From Bacteroidales bacterium (GTDB lineage: Bacteria; Bacteroidota; Bacteroidia; Bacteroidales; NBLH01), in NCBI GenBank assembly GCA_027083715.1, contig JALWNR010000763.1, positions 1-9,686 of the forward strand: a stretch of DNA of 9,686 nucleotides, in the 5' to 3' direction. Below the pieces are notes generated by a model. That model did not search any database, was not told the DNA's origin, and saw only the letters and a list, made by a program, of their open reading frames with translations. Of the stretch, positions 1 through 5,795 are shown piece by piece. The stretch's first letter is position 1. The number at the start of each line of letters is the position of its first letter. Both the position numbers and the translations under genes were made by a program.

Positions 1-58
1 AAACCCCACATTTCGCTTCGCTTCATACGGGACTAAAATATATCGTCCTTTCAGGACT
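1..58 (-). repeat. Two-hairpin intergenic element, cut by the left edge
   Basis: Two stem-loops lie side by side. One is perfect: GTCCT (45-49), loop TTC, AGGAC (53-57). The other pairs 5-11 with 25-31 around a loop rich in GCGAA-type triplets. On the minus strand this second stem is seven pairs including two G-U pairs; on the plus strand those two positions are A-C mismatches, so the structure is better as minus-strand RNA. The element lies downstream of the efflux adaptor gene. The layout of short hairpin, AT linker and longer hairpin resembles dispersed intergenic repeats I associate with Bacteroidota genomes, but copy number cannot be seen from one window. The element may continue left of base 1. 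Confidence 0.4.
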
Positions 59-314
59 AAGCCACAACAGTATTGCATACAGTACATTACAACCTTTTTC
101 TTTAAAAACATAACTTAACCCTTAATTCGCATTACAAACAAACTTCTATAGCAAAGCCAAACTACATATCATTATACAAAATACTCGAAAGATCTAACGC
201 ATCTTACTAATGCTATGCCTACATTCTTTTTTTTTACGCTACACCAAATATTGATGAACATTTTGGCTTTTAGTTATAAATATAATTTACAAAGATAAGG
301 TAACGAAAAAAATC
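59..314. other. Gene-free AT-rich stretch
   Basis: I find no convincing reading frame, RNA gene or long repeat here. The stretch has short A/T runs, including a nine-T run near 228-236. The only promoter-like string is the TATCTTTG box listed separately. It is probably spacer beyond the 3' end of the exporter operon. Confidence 0.5.
290..297 (-). promoter_or_regulatory. Candidate Bacteroidota -7 box (TATCTTTG)
   Basis: On the minus strand the string TATCTTTG fits TAnnTTTG exactly. A TTTG at 317-314 lies 16 bases upstream, somewhat closer than the usual spacing of about 19-21 between the -33 and -7 elements. It would transcribe leftward into 1-280, where I see no ORF, so it could serve an untranslated RNA or a gene beyond the window. 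An 8-base degenerate motif is expected by chance in AT-rich DNA, so this is weak. Confidence 0.2.
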
Positions 315-419
315 AAAAACTGTAAGACTACTTTAATATAATTCGACAAATCATTCAACTTATTCCCCAAAAATAGTTTTATTTCCCGAATGCAGTTTTC
401 AGTAGTCTTTACAGTTTTT
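315..419 (-). terminator. Long-stem inverted repeat with T-run, possible operon terminator
   Basis: The arms at 315-332 and 401-419 pair over 18 bp with one bulged base (AAAAACTGTAAGACTACT against AGTAGTCTTTACAGTTTTT). The stem begins 38 bases after the adaptor gene's stop codon. Reading leftward on the minus strand, the second arm runs into TTTTTGATTTTTTT, which fits intrinsic termination. Against this, the loop is 68 bases and the stem is AT-rich, both unusual. A smaller 7-bp hairpin (419-425 with 442-448) sits between it and the gene and would compete for base 419. Confidence 0.4.
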
Positions 420-456
420 AACAGTATTCTCTTCATTTGAAACTGTTACCGAAAAT

Positions 457-1575
457 TTAGTTTTGTGCTGATTTATCTTTTTCCGTATTTTCTTCTTTTA
501 TTTCAGCCCTTAAAACAGAGCTTGTATCAATTCCCGAAAAGACTTCAATATTTATTCCATCAGAAATTCCTGTTTGAATTTTGTGTTTTTTAAATTCTTG
601 TTCTGATGTTTGTATAAATACATAAGCTGTATCTTCACTAAAATCAATTAAACTCTCTTTAATAGCCAGCACACTATCTTTGCGTTCCAATACAATATCT
701 GCATTAGCACTGTATCCTGCACGAATAAATTTATTGTTTTTTAATTTTACATCTGCTTTAATTTCAAACTGAATAGCCCCATTATCTTCAATACCTTTAG
801 GTGAAATATATTCAAGCTTTGCTTGAAAAGTATCGTTTTCCAATGCACCAATTCGTAAAAGCAAATCCATGCCGGGTTTAATTTTTCCAACCTCAGTTTC
901 ATCTACTTTTCCTTTAAAAATCATGTCGTTCATATCTGCAACAATAGCAATGGTAGTACCATCGTTAAAAGTATTGCTTTCAATTACTGAGTTCCCTTCT
1001 TCTACGGGTACATCAAGTACCATTCCGTTGGTAGTTGAGCGTATAATTGTATTGGTAACTCCACCTGATTTTTTTAAAGCGCCTTCTTTTATCAACTCTA
1101 AATTATTCTCAGCAGCCTCTAAATCTTCTTTTGCACTTTGATAATCCAGTTCGTTTTTCTGAAATTCAGCCTTTGCAATTACTCCCTTTTGAAAAAGATC
1201 TTTTTGACGTTTGTAAATAATTTCAACATCTTTGTATTTAATTTTGGCTTGTTTTACACGAGCTTCTGCATTGTTCAAGCTAATCATATCAGGAATAATT
1301 TTTACTTTAGCAATTATATCTCCTTTCTTTACTTTTTCTCCGGGTTCAACATATAATTTTTCAATTATTCCTGATACTTTTGGCTTAATTTCAATTTCTT
1401 TACGGGGAACAACAGAGCCGGTTGCCACTGTTTTTTTTACAATATCCGTAAAGAATGCTTTTTCAGTTTCATAAACTACCGGTTTTTTTTCTGATTTTTT
1501 GTATAAAAAAACGATGGTCCAAATAAATATACCGGTTATGGCAACAAATAAAGTAATTCTAATTATTTTTTTCAT
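457..1575 (-). CDS. HlyD/MacA-type periplasmic adaptor subunit of an ABC exporter
   Basis: This 372-aa membrane fusion protein would link the inner-membrane ABC permeases to an outer-membrane channel. An uncleaved-looking membrane anchor occupies about residues 6-25, after the basic start MKKIIR. A split lipoyl (barrel-sandwich) domain follows: first half about 59-95, with the typical string SGIIEKLYVEPGEKVKKGD, and second half about 178-215. Between them lies a charged helical hairpin (about 97-165), the part that docks on TolC-like proteins. A beta-barrel (about 216-297) and a membrane-proximal domain (about 298-358) complete the fold. Length is normal for MacA-like adaptors. The C-terminal tail is hydrophilic and Lys/Glu-rich. 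It is the last gene of the ATPase-permease-permease-adaptor cluster, 105 bases after permease B. The start is set by ATG followed by AAAAAA and the signal-anchor. RND adaptors share this fold, but the ABC neighbours decide the assignment. Confidence 0.88.
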   Translation of the reverse strand: MKKIIRITLFVAITGIFIWTIVFLYKKSEKKPVVYETEKAFFTDIVKKTVATGSVVPRKEIEIKPKVSGIIEKLYVEPGEKVKKGDIIAKVKIIPDMISLNNAEARVKQAKIKYKDVEIIYKRQKDLFQKGVIAKAEFQKNELDYQSAKEDLEAAENNLELIKEGALKKSGGVTNTIIRSTTNGMVLDVPVEEGNSVIESNTFNDGTTIAIVADMNDMIFKGKVDETEVGKIKPGMDLLLRIGALENDTFQAKLEYISPKGIEDNGAIQFEIKADVKLKNNKFIRAGYSANADIVLERKDSVLAIKESLIDFSEDTAYVFIQTSEQEFKKHKIQTGISDGINIEVFSGIDTSSVLRAEIKEENTEKDKSAQN

Positions 1576-1600
1576 TTTTTTAGTAATTTATATTTTCAAT

Positions 1601-1640
1601 AGTTGAACAGTTTAATAATTTATTAGTTTAATAGTTTCTT
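1601..1640. repeat. Degenerate 8-bp tandem repeat (AGTTTAAT-like)
   Basis: Five consecutive 8-base units fit a common pattern: AGTTGAAC, AGTTTAAT, AATTTATT, AGTTTAAT, AGTTTCTT. They fill the 105-base gap between permease B and the adaptor gene. No dyad or promoter box stands out. This looks like slippage-prone AT-rich spacer; a role in spacing or expression is possible but not shown. Confidence 0.45.
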
Positions 1641-1680
1641 TCTTTTTCCCATTCGCATTCATAATTCACCATTTATAATA

Positions 1681-2946
1681 TTATTCATCTCTCAGAGCAT
1701 CAATAGGTTTAATGCTAATTGCACGCTGAGCCGGTAATAATCCTGCCAATGCACCGGATACTACTATAATCACCAGTGCTGTAAAAGCTATTCCAAAATT
1801 CACTTCGGGATTACGAAAAGCTTCGCTGTTTCCTCCTGATGCAGTTAATGTCATGTTAATCAATTCCAGCAACCAAACACCAATGGTTAATCCGGCAAAA
1901 CCGGCAATGGCAGTTAAAAATACCGATTCTAAAATAATTTGTCCGATAATGGTTTTGGGCTGTGCGCCTATTGCACGTTTAATGCCAATTTCTTTTGTTC
2001 GTTCTTTAACAATAATCAGCATGATATTACTCACTCCAATTACACCTGCCAATAAAGTGCCGACACCCACTATCCAAACTAATACATTTATCCCTGTAAA
2101 TAAACCGTTTACCTTTTTCACTTCTTCTTCCAAGTTAAAACCACCGATTGCTCTATCATCGTCAGGATGAATTTTATGCCATTGTTTTAGCAAAGTTTTT
2201 GCTTTTTTATCTACCACTGAAACAGGTATTCCTTCTTTAGCAGTAATGGCATAATAATGAACTATATCTCCGTGATTAAATGCTATTTGCGAAGTGGTAA
2301 ACGGAACATAAATAAGTTCTTCGGGATTTGCTCCAAAGGATATTTTCGTATTTATGGGTTTAAAAACACCAATTACTTGAAAATATACACCATCAATATC
2401 AATATACTTACTAAGCGGACTTTCATCTTTATCAAATAATACTTCCCTAACCCGTGTACCGATAACAGCCACTTTTCGTTTATATTTAATATCGTAATCA
2501 TTTATAAATCTACCGGTTAATATTTTTTGTGGATCTATTTTTGCATAATCAGGATAATCACCATAAATTGTATAATCGCCTGTTTTAAGACCTCTGGTAA
2601 CTTTTGCAATAGAACCTCTGGAAGTTCCTTGTAAACGCGGTGCCAGATATTTTATTTCAGGAATATTTTCGCGCAAAGCAAGCATATCTTGAGTAGTAAA
2701 ATTCCAGCGACGACCTCGGTCAAACCCTTCATACGGCATAGTAGTGCGCCTTGTCCAAGTAAAAGCAGAATTGGTTGCGAAGTTTTCAAAACCGTAATAA
2801 ACAGCATTGCGCAAACCATTTCCGGCACCCAGCATGATAATGAGCATAAAAATCCCCCAGAAAACACCAAAAGCTGTTAGCGCAGTACGTAGTTTATTCT
2901 GCTTTAAAGTATGAAATATTTCTTGCCACTTGTCTTGGTCAAACAT
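1681..2946 (-). CDS. MacB/FtsX-type ABC transporter permease (permease B)
   Basis: This is a 421-aa inner-membrane subunit with MacB topology. TM1 is at about 20-42, a large periplasmic domain at about 45-283, and TM2-TM4 at about 284-313, 335-365 and 383-404. After TM2 comes the conserved cytoplasmic string VKERTKEIGIKRAIGA (313-328), which contacts the ATPase, and the protein ends PIDALRDE, as in many MacB/LolC/LolE-like permeases. I start at the ATG ending at 2946 because its product begins MFDQDKWQEIF, matching MFDIDKWQEIF in permease A. The longer frame from 3069 adds 41 residues without family resemblance and starts near a repeat. It is a paralogue of permease A, and the two probably form a heterodimer with an ATPase dimer. 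The 334-base gap before it is unusually long for the operon. The substrate is unknown; antimicrobial-peptide, macrolide or lipid export are family options only. Confidence 0.88.
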   Translation of the reverse strand: MFDQDKWQEIFHTLKQNKLRTALTAFGVFWGIFMLIIMLGAGNGLRNAVYYGFENFATNSAFTWTRRTTMPYEGFDRGRRWNFTTQDMLALRENIPEIKYLAPRLQGTSRGSIAKVTRGLKTGDYTIYGDYPDYAKIDPQKILTGRFINDYDIKYKRKVAVIGTRVREVLFDKDESPLSKYIDIDGVYFQVIGVFKPINTKISFGANPEELIYVPFTTSQIAFNHGDIVHYYAITAKEGIPVSVVDKKAKTLLKQWHKIHPDDDRAIGGFNLEEEVKKVNGLFTGINVLVWIVGVGTLLAGVIGVSNIMLIIVKERTKEIGIKRAIGAQPKTIIGQIILESVFLTAIAGFAGLTIGVWLLELINMTLTASGGNSEAFRNPEVNFGIAFTALVIIVVSGALAGLLPAQRAISIKPIDALRDE

Positions 2947-3280
2947 ACAAATTTTATTAATAGTTATATTTAAAAGATGATTAGTTAAGCGTATAAAAGT
3001 TAATCCGCAAAATTCACCGCTTTTGTTATAGTTATACCATAATATCCTTACTAGCAATATATTAAGCAAGCTCTATTGCAAAATAAACTCACTCAAATTT
3101 ATTCACCTTCGGCTCATGAGGCTAAAGGTTGGGTGCCGCTTGAAATTCTCTTCACGCATCTACTTCGTTACGAATTCCTTGAAATATAAAGATATGTTGG
3201 CGGAATTCGGTGCCTCGTATCTGCATAAAGAGAATTTCATGAATTATTGCAGTTAATATTATCTCTCTCCATATTAATAT
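2947..3280. other. 334-base gap between the two permease genes
   Basis: About 120 bases next to permease B are open in its frame but carry no family similarity, so I treat them as leader. The rest is dominated by the structured element at about 3074-3251, described separately. I find no TAnnTTTG box on the minus strand that would give permease B its own promoter, so it is probably reached by read-through from permease A. Confidence 0.5.
3074..3251 (-). repeat. Structured intergenic element with a 99-nt hairpin core
   Basis: Arms 3141-3178 and 3202-3239 align as an ungapped 38-bp imperfect palindrome. The outer 18 bp (3141-3158 with 3222-3239) pair fully on the minus strand if two G-U pairs are allowed; on the plus strand those are C-A mismatches. 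The inner 8 bp (3171-3178 with 3202-3209, containing GAATTC) are perfect, and the apical loop is 23 bases. A second, smaller dyad (ACCTT 3105-3109 with AAGGT 3125-3129, around palindromic CTCATGAG) lies beside it. TATTGCA occurs on both sides, at 3074-3080 and 3245-3251, and could be a target-site duplication or chance. It may be a MITE-like or other non-coding mobile repeat, or an mRNA-stabilising or processing hairpin in the exporter transcript. Confidence 0.5.
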
Positions 3281-4513
3281 TTATTCATCGCGTAAAGCAA
3301 CTATTGGTCTGATTTTGGCAGCACGACGTGCCGGAAAAACACCTGCAATAATCCCTGAAACCACTAATAAGACAGTTGCAGCTATAGCAATACCAATACT
3401 TGCCTGCGGATTTCTGAAAAAATCAGAACTTCCGGCAAACGACGAAATCAACTCCATTAAGCCTACACCCAGAACCATTCCTATATATCCTGCAAAAGAT
3501 GTGATAGCCACAGATTCTAAAATAACCAAACCCATAATTGATGAAGGTGATGCACCCAGAGCTTTACGAATACCTATTTCTTTAGTACGTTCTTTTACCA
3601 CAATCATCATAATATTACTTACTCCAACAATTCCTGCTATAATAGTCCCAATACCAATTACCCAAATAAAAATATCAATACCCAAAAACATCATCATGAC
3701 ATTCTCATACCTTTCCAAATTGTTTTGAACATAAATTGCATTATCATCCGTTACATCAAACCTATGCTGCTTTGCCATATAGCTTTTAATTTTTTTTGCC
3801 ATAGCTTTTGTTTCTTCAACATTTTCAGTTTTTGGAATAAGCATAATTTGATTTACACGATTTTGCCCGTTAAAAATCTTTTGGGCTGTAGAAATAGGTA
3901 AATAAATATTTCGCATCTCCTCTTCTCCACCGGTATCAGTAAAAACCCCTACTACCTTAAATTCAATATTGTTAATACGAATATATTTTCCTATTGGATT
4001 TTCCTCTTTATACAAACCCTCTTTTACATTTTTACCGATAACCGCAACTTTACGAAATTCTTTTAAATCTTTTTCATTAATATATCTACCTGTAATTATA
4101 TGCGTGTTTTCGATAATTTGATGTGCTGGATGAACACATCGTACCGAAAAAGCACCATAATCATTTTTATAGCTGACATCTACCTTTCCGGGAATATAAA
4201 AACGCGCAGTCATCTCTTCAATGCCTGCAATTTTATGCGGCATATTATCAAAATCTTCGTTTGTAAATCGAATTCGCCGATTTGCCTGTAGCCCTTTATA
4301 AGATTTACTGGTAGTTCCCGGATATAGCCAAATGCTGTTGGTAGCATCATCCCTGAACTGATATTCCACTCCATTTTGTAATCCGTTTCCTGAACCGAGA
4401 AGAATAATCAGCATGAAAATACCCCATGCTACACTAAAACCAGTTAAAAAAGTACGTAGTTTGTTCTTTTTTATGGTGTTGAATATTTCTTGCCACTTAT
4501 CAATATCAAACAT
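3281..4513 (-). CDS. MacB/FtsX-type ABC transporter permease (permease A)
   Basis: This 410-aa permease has the same plan as its downstream paralogue. TM1 is at about 20-42, followed by a large periplasmic MacB-PCD-like domain (about 45-274) and TM2 at about 275-305. The conserved cytoplasmic string VKERTKEIGIRKALGA (306-321) comes next, then TM3 at about 327-355 and TM4 at about 371-393. The C terminus is ARRAAKIRPIVALRDE. The N terminus MFDIDKWQEIF and the stretch WGIFMLIILLGSGNGL are almost identical to permease B, showing duplication from a common ancestor, while the periplasmic domains have diverged. Such pairs probably work as a heterodimer. Canonical MacB carries its ATPase in the same chain; here it is a separate gene 21 bases upstream. 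The start follows from that spacing and the paralogue alignment. The substrate is unknown. Confidence 0.9.
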   Translation of the reverse strand: MFDIDKWQEIFNTIKKNKLRTFLTGFSVAWGIFMLIILLGSGNGLQNGVEYQFRDDATNSIWLYPGTTSKSYKGLQANRRIRFTNEDFDNMPHKIAGIEEMTARFYIPGKVDVSYKNDYGAFSVRCVHPAHQIIENTHIITGRYINEKDLKEFRKVAVIGKNVKEGLYKEENPIGKYIRINNIEFKVVGVFTDTGGEEEMRNIYLPISTAQKIFNGQNRVNQIMLIPKTENVEETKAMAKKIKSYMAKQHRFDVTDDNAIYVQNNLERYENVMMMFLGIDIFIWVIGIGTIIAGIVGVSNIMMIVVKERTKEIGIRKALGASPSSIMGLVILESVAITSFAGYIGMVLGVGLMELISSFAGSSDFFRNPQASIGIAIAATVLLVVSGIIAGVFPARRAAKIRPIVALRDE

Positions 4514-4534
4514 CTGCTAAACTGTTAAAAATTA

Positions 4535-5248
4535 TTATTGCACTAAGGATGTTTCAAAAACCTCACTATTTATCGGTTCTCCATTAATTGACTCAATAAT
4601 ACCATCGCGTAAACGTATAATTTTTTTAGTCTTATGTGCAATATCATCTTCGTGAGTAACAATAATTACCGTGATACCGGTTTGATTTATTTCCTTGAAA
4701 ATTTCCATTACTTCATAAGAGGTAGTTGTATCCAAAGCTCCTGTTGGTTCATCTGCTAAAATAATTTTAGGATTGGTAATGAGTGAGCGTGCTATAGCAA
4801 CACGCTGCTTTTGCCCGCCTGAGAGTTCATTGGGCATATGATGTGCCCATTCTTTAAGTCCCATTTTATCAAGATATTCCATAGCTATTAGGTTTCGCTT
4901 TTTGCGATTTACTTTTTGATAATATAATGGTAATGCAACATTCTCTAATGCATTTTTAAAAGAAATAAGGTTAAAAGATTGAAAAACAAAGCCGATATAT
5001 TTATTGCGAAGCATAGCAGCCTTTTTTTCAGACATATTACCAATAAGCATATTATCAAGATAATACCTGCCTTCATCGTAATTATCAAGAATCCCCGTTA
5101 TGTTTAATAGCGTTGATTTTCCGGAACCTGATGAACCCATTATTGAAACCAATTCGCCTTCTTTAATGTGTAAATCTATTCCTTTTAAAACATGTAGTTT
5201 ATTGGAACCGGTTATGTATGACTTATGTAAGTTTTCAAATCGAATCAT
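4535..5248 (-). CDS. ABC transporter ATP-binding protein, MacB/LolD-like
   Basis: This 237-aa cytoplasmic nucleotide-binding subunit powers the exporter formed with the two downstream permeases. All motifs are intact: Walker [10 protein letters not shown] (38-46), Q-loop Gln90 in FVFQSFNL, signature LSGGQ (142-146), Walker B ILADEP with Asp166 and catalytic Glu167, D-loop ALD (171-173), and switch His199 in [12 protein letters not shown] and DEPTGALD are typical of the MacB/LolD/FtsE subfamily, and the length is normal for a stand-alone subunit. A short acidic and polar tail follows about residue 220. It is the first gene of the cluster and ends 21 bases before permease A. The start codon is preceded by an AT-rich leader with no Shine-Dalgarno site. 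No good TAnnTTTG box lies just upstream; the closest is the imperfect TAGCTTG at 5341-5335. The promoter may be further up, in the 547-base gap. Confidence 0.93.
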   Translation of the reverse strand: MIRFENLHKSYITGSNKLHVLKGIDLHIKEGELVSIMGSSGSGKSTLLNITGILDNYDEGRYYLDNMLIGNMSEKKAAMLRNKYIGFVFQSFNLISFKNALENVALPLYYQKVNRKKRNLIAMEYLDKMGLKEWAHHMPNELSGGQKQRVAIARSLITNPKIILADEPTGALDTTTSYEVMEIFKEINQTGITVIIVTHEDDIAHKTKKIIRLRDGIIESINGEPINSEVFETSLVQ

Positions 5249-5275
5249 AATTTGATAATTTTATTATTGGATTCT

Positions 5276-5476
5276 TTAAGCAGCTATTATGCCAAAGGAT
5301 TTAACTATCTGGTAATAAGCAGTATTTTGTTATACAAGCTATTTTACAGAAAGAAAAAAATGTTCGTTTTCGGACAGATATTTTTCAAAAACGTGCACTA
5401 TATCATGAGTTTTAGAAATCTTGTCGAACCTCTGACCGATGAATTGTTTAATTAGTATGATTGTAAGTTTTATATT
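5276..5476 (-). pseudogene. Coding-like remnant without start codon, unidentified
   Basis: Reading leftward from 5476, one frame is open for 45 codons to a TAG at 5341-5339 and includes RFDKISKTHDIVHVFEKY, a composition more like protein than the antisense frame. It has no ATG. After two in-frame stops the same frame resumes with NTAYYQIVKSFGIIAA and ends at TAA 5278-5276. This pattern (no start, few stops, one frame kept) suggests a decayed gene end or part of an old repeat. I do not recognise a family. Chance openness in AT-rich DNA is a real alternative. Confidence 0.2.
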
Positions 5477-5555
5477 TTATACCGATACGTTTTTAGTAAG
5501 TGTATTACTTCGCAAGCTCTTAATACAAAACTAAAAGTCTATCGGCATTGTTTAC

Positions 5556-5593
5556 TCCCGAATACTTTCGGGGACCTGTCCCGAAAATCGGGA
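5556..5593. repeat. Tandem double hairpin (TCCCGA/TCGGGA type)
   Basis: Two G+C-rich hairpins lie 6 bases apart in otherwise AT-rich spacer. The first pairs CCCGAA (5557-5562) with TTCGGG (5567-5572) around a 4-base loop. The second pairs TCCCGA (5579-5584) with TCGGGA (5588-5593) around AAA. Neither is followed by a T-run on either strand, so they are not typical terminators. Hairpins of this sequence type are common as dispersed intergenic repeats in Bacteroidota, to my knowledge. The arms of one could also pair with those of the other, giving alternative folds. Confidence 0.5.
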
Positions 5594-5618
5594 TACTCTT
5601 ACAAAATATTTAAGCGGT

Positions 5619-5693
5619 TTAGATAAGAGCTTTCTCTAAAACCACGGCATCGTTATACGTGCCTGTATAATTTCGCTTCTTATCCTCTTCCAT
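5619..5693 (-). CDS. Candidate 24-aa small protein or leader peptide
   Basis: An ATG at 5693-5691 opens 24 codons, beginning MEEDKKRNYTGTYND and ending ALI before TAA at 5621-5619. Use of GAG, GGC, ACG, GCC and GTG codons contrasts with the AT-rich spacer and gives a normal-looking hydrophilic peptide with no signal sequence or membrane segment. Two TAnnTTTG boxes lie upstream, at 5717-5710 and 5758-5751. The start codon is the 3' tip of a 14-bp stem (5691-5728). A double hairpin begins 25 bases past the stop codon, and the exporter ATPase follows about 370 bases later, so a regulatory leader peptide is conceivable. It could equally be the first codons of a broken gene or chance. I recognise no family. 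Confidence 0.3.
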   Translation of the reverse strand: MEEDKKRNYTGTYNDAVVLEKALI

Positions 5694-5728
5694 TTTAATT
5701 TCTAAAATACAAAATTAGAAATAAAATG
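5691..5728 (-). promoter_or_regulatory. Palindrome overlapping a -7 box and a start codon
   Basis: Arms 5691-5705 and 5715-5728 pair over 14 bp with one bulged base (CATTTTATTTCTAA against TTAGAAATTAAAATG on the minus strand); the loop is 9 bases. The box TAATTTTG (5717-5710) lies at the arm-loop junction, and the ATG of the small ORF forms the end of the stem. As DNA it could be a repressor operator on the promoter. As RNA made from the upstream box it would hide the start codon. Both readings are inference from position; AT-rich palindromes also arise by chance. Confidence 0.35.
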
Positions 5729-5750
5729 AATTCTTTTTTTGTTTACTTTG

Positions 5751-5758
5751 CAAACATA
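5751..5758 (-). promoter_or_regulatory. Candidate -7 box (TATGTTTG)
   Basis: TATGTTTG on the minus strand matches TAnnTTTG exactly and lies 38 bases past the mgtE stop codon, pointing toward the small ORF and the exporter operon. Possible TTG elements lie 14 and 29 bases upstream; neither has the usual spacing. If used for the ATPase gene it would give a leader of about 500 bases, which would include the palindrome, the small ORF and the double hairpin. Confidence 0.3.
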
Positions 5759-5795
5759 CGAGTATAGATTTCCAATTATCCGGTACCCAACCATT

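Noticed and set aside
869..1474. Plus-strand ORFs within the adaptor gene, and similar ones inside the other genes
   Set aside because: They are antisense shadows of strongly supported genes and show no family motifs.
1628..1672. 14-codon minus-strand ORF between permease B and the adaptor
   Set aside because: Too short, partly built from the 8-bp repeat, and without conserved features; probably chance.
5361..5376. Hairpin TGTTCG-TTTT-CGGACA
   Set aside because: Six pairs with one U-G on the plus strand, but no plus-strand gene lies nearby and only a weak T-run follows, so it is not supported as a terminator.
5252..5455. Plus-strand 67-codon ORF in the gap ahead of the ATPase gene
   Set aside because: It runs antisense to a more protein-like frame, has no promoter or leader signal, and its hydrophobic composition is what AT-rich spacer gives by chance.
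5700..5795. Intrinsic terminator just after mgtE
   Set aside because: The AT-rich palindrome at 5691-5728 is not followed by a T-run on the minus strand, and nothing closer to the stop codon folds well.
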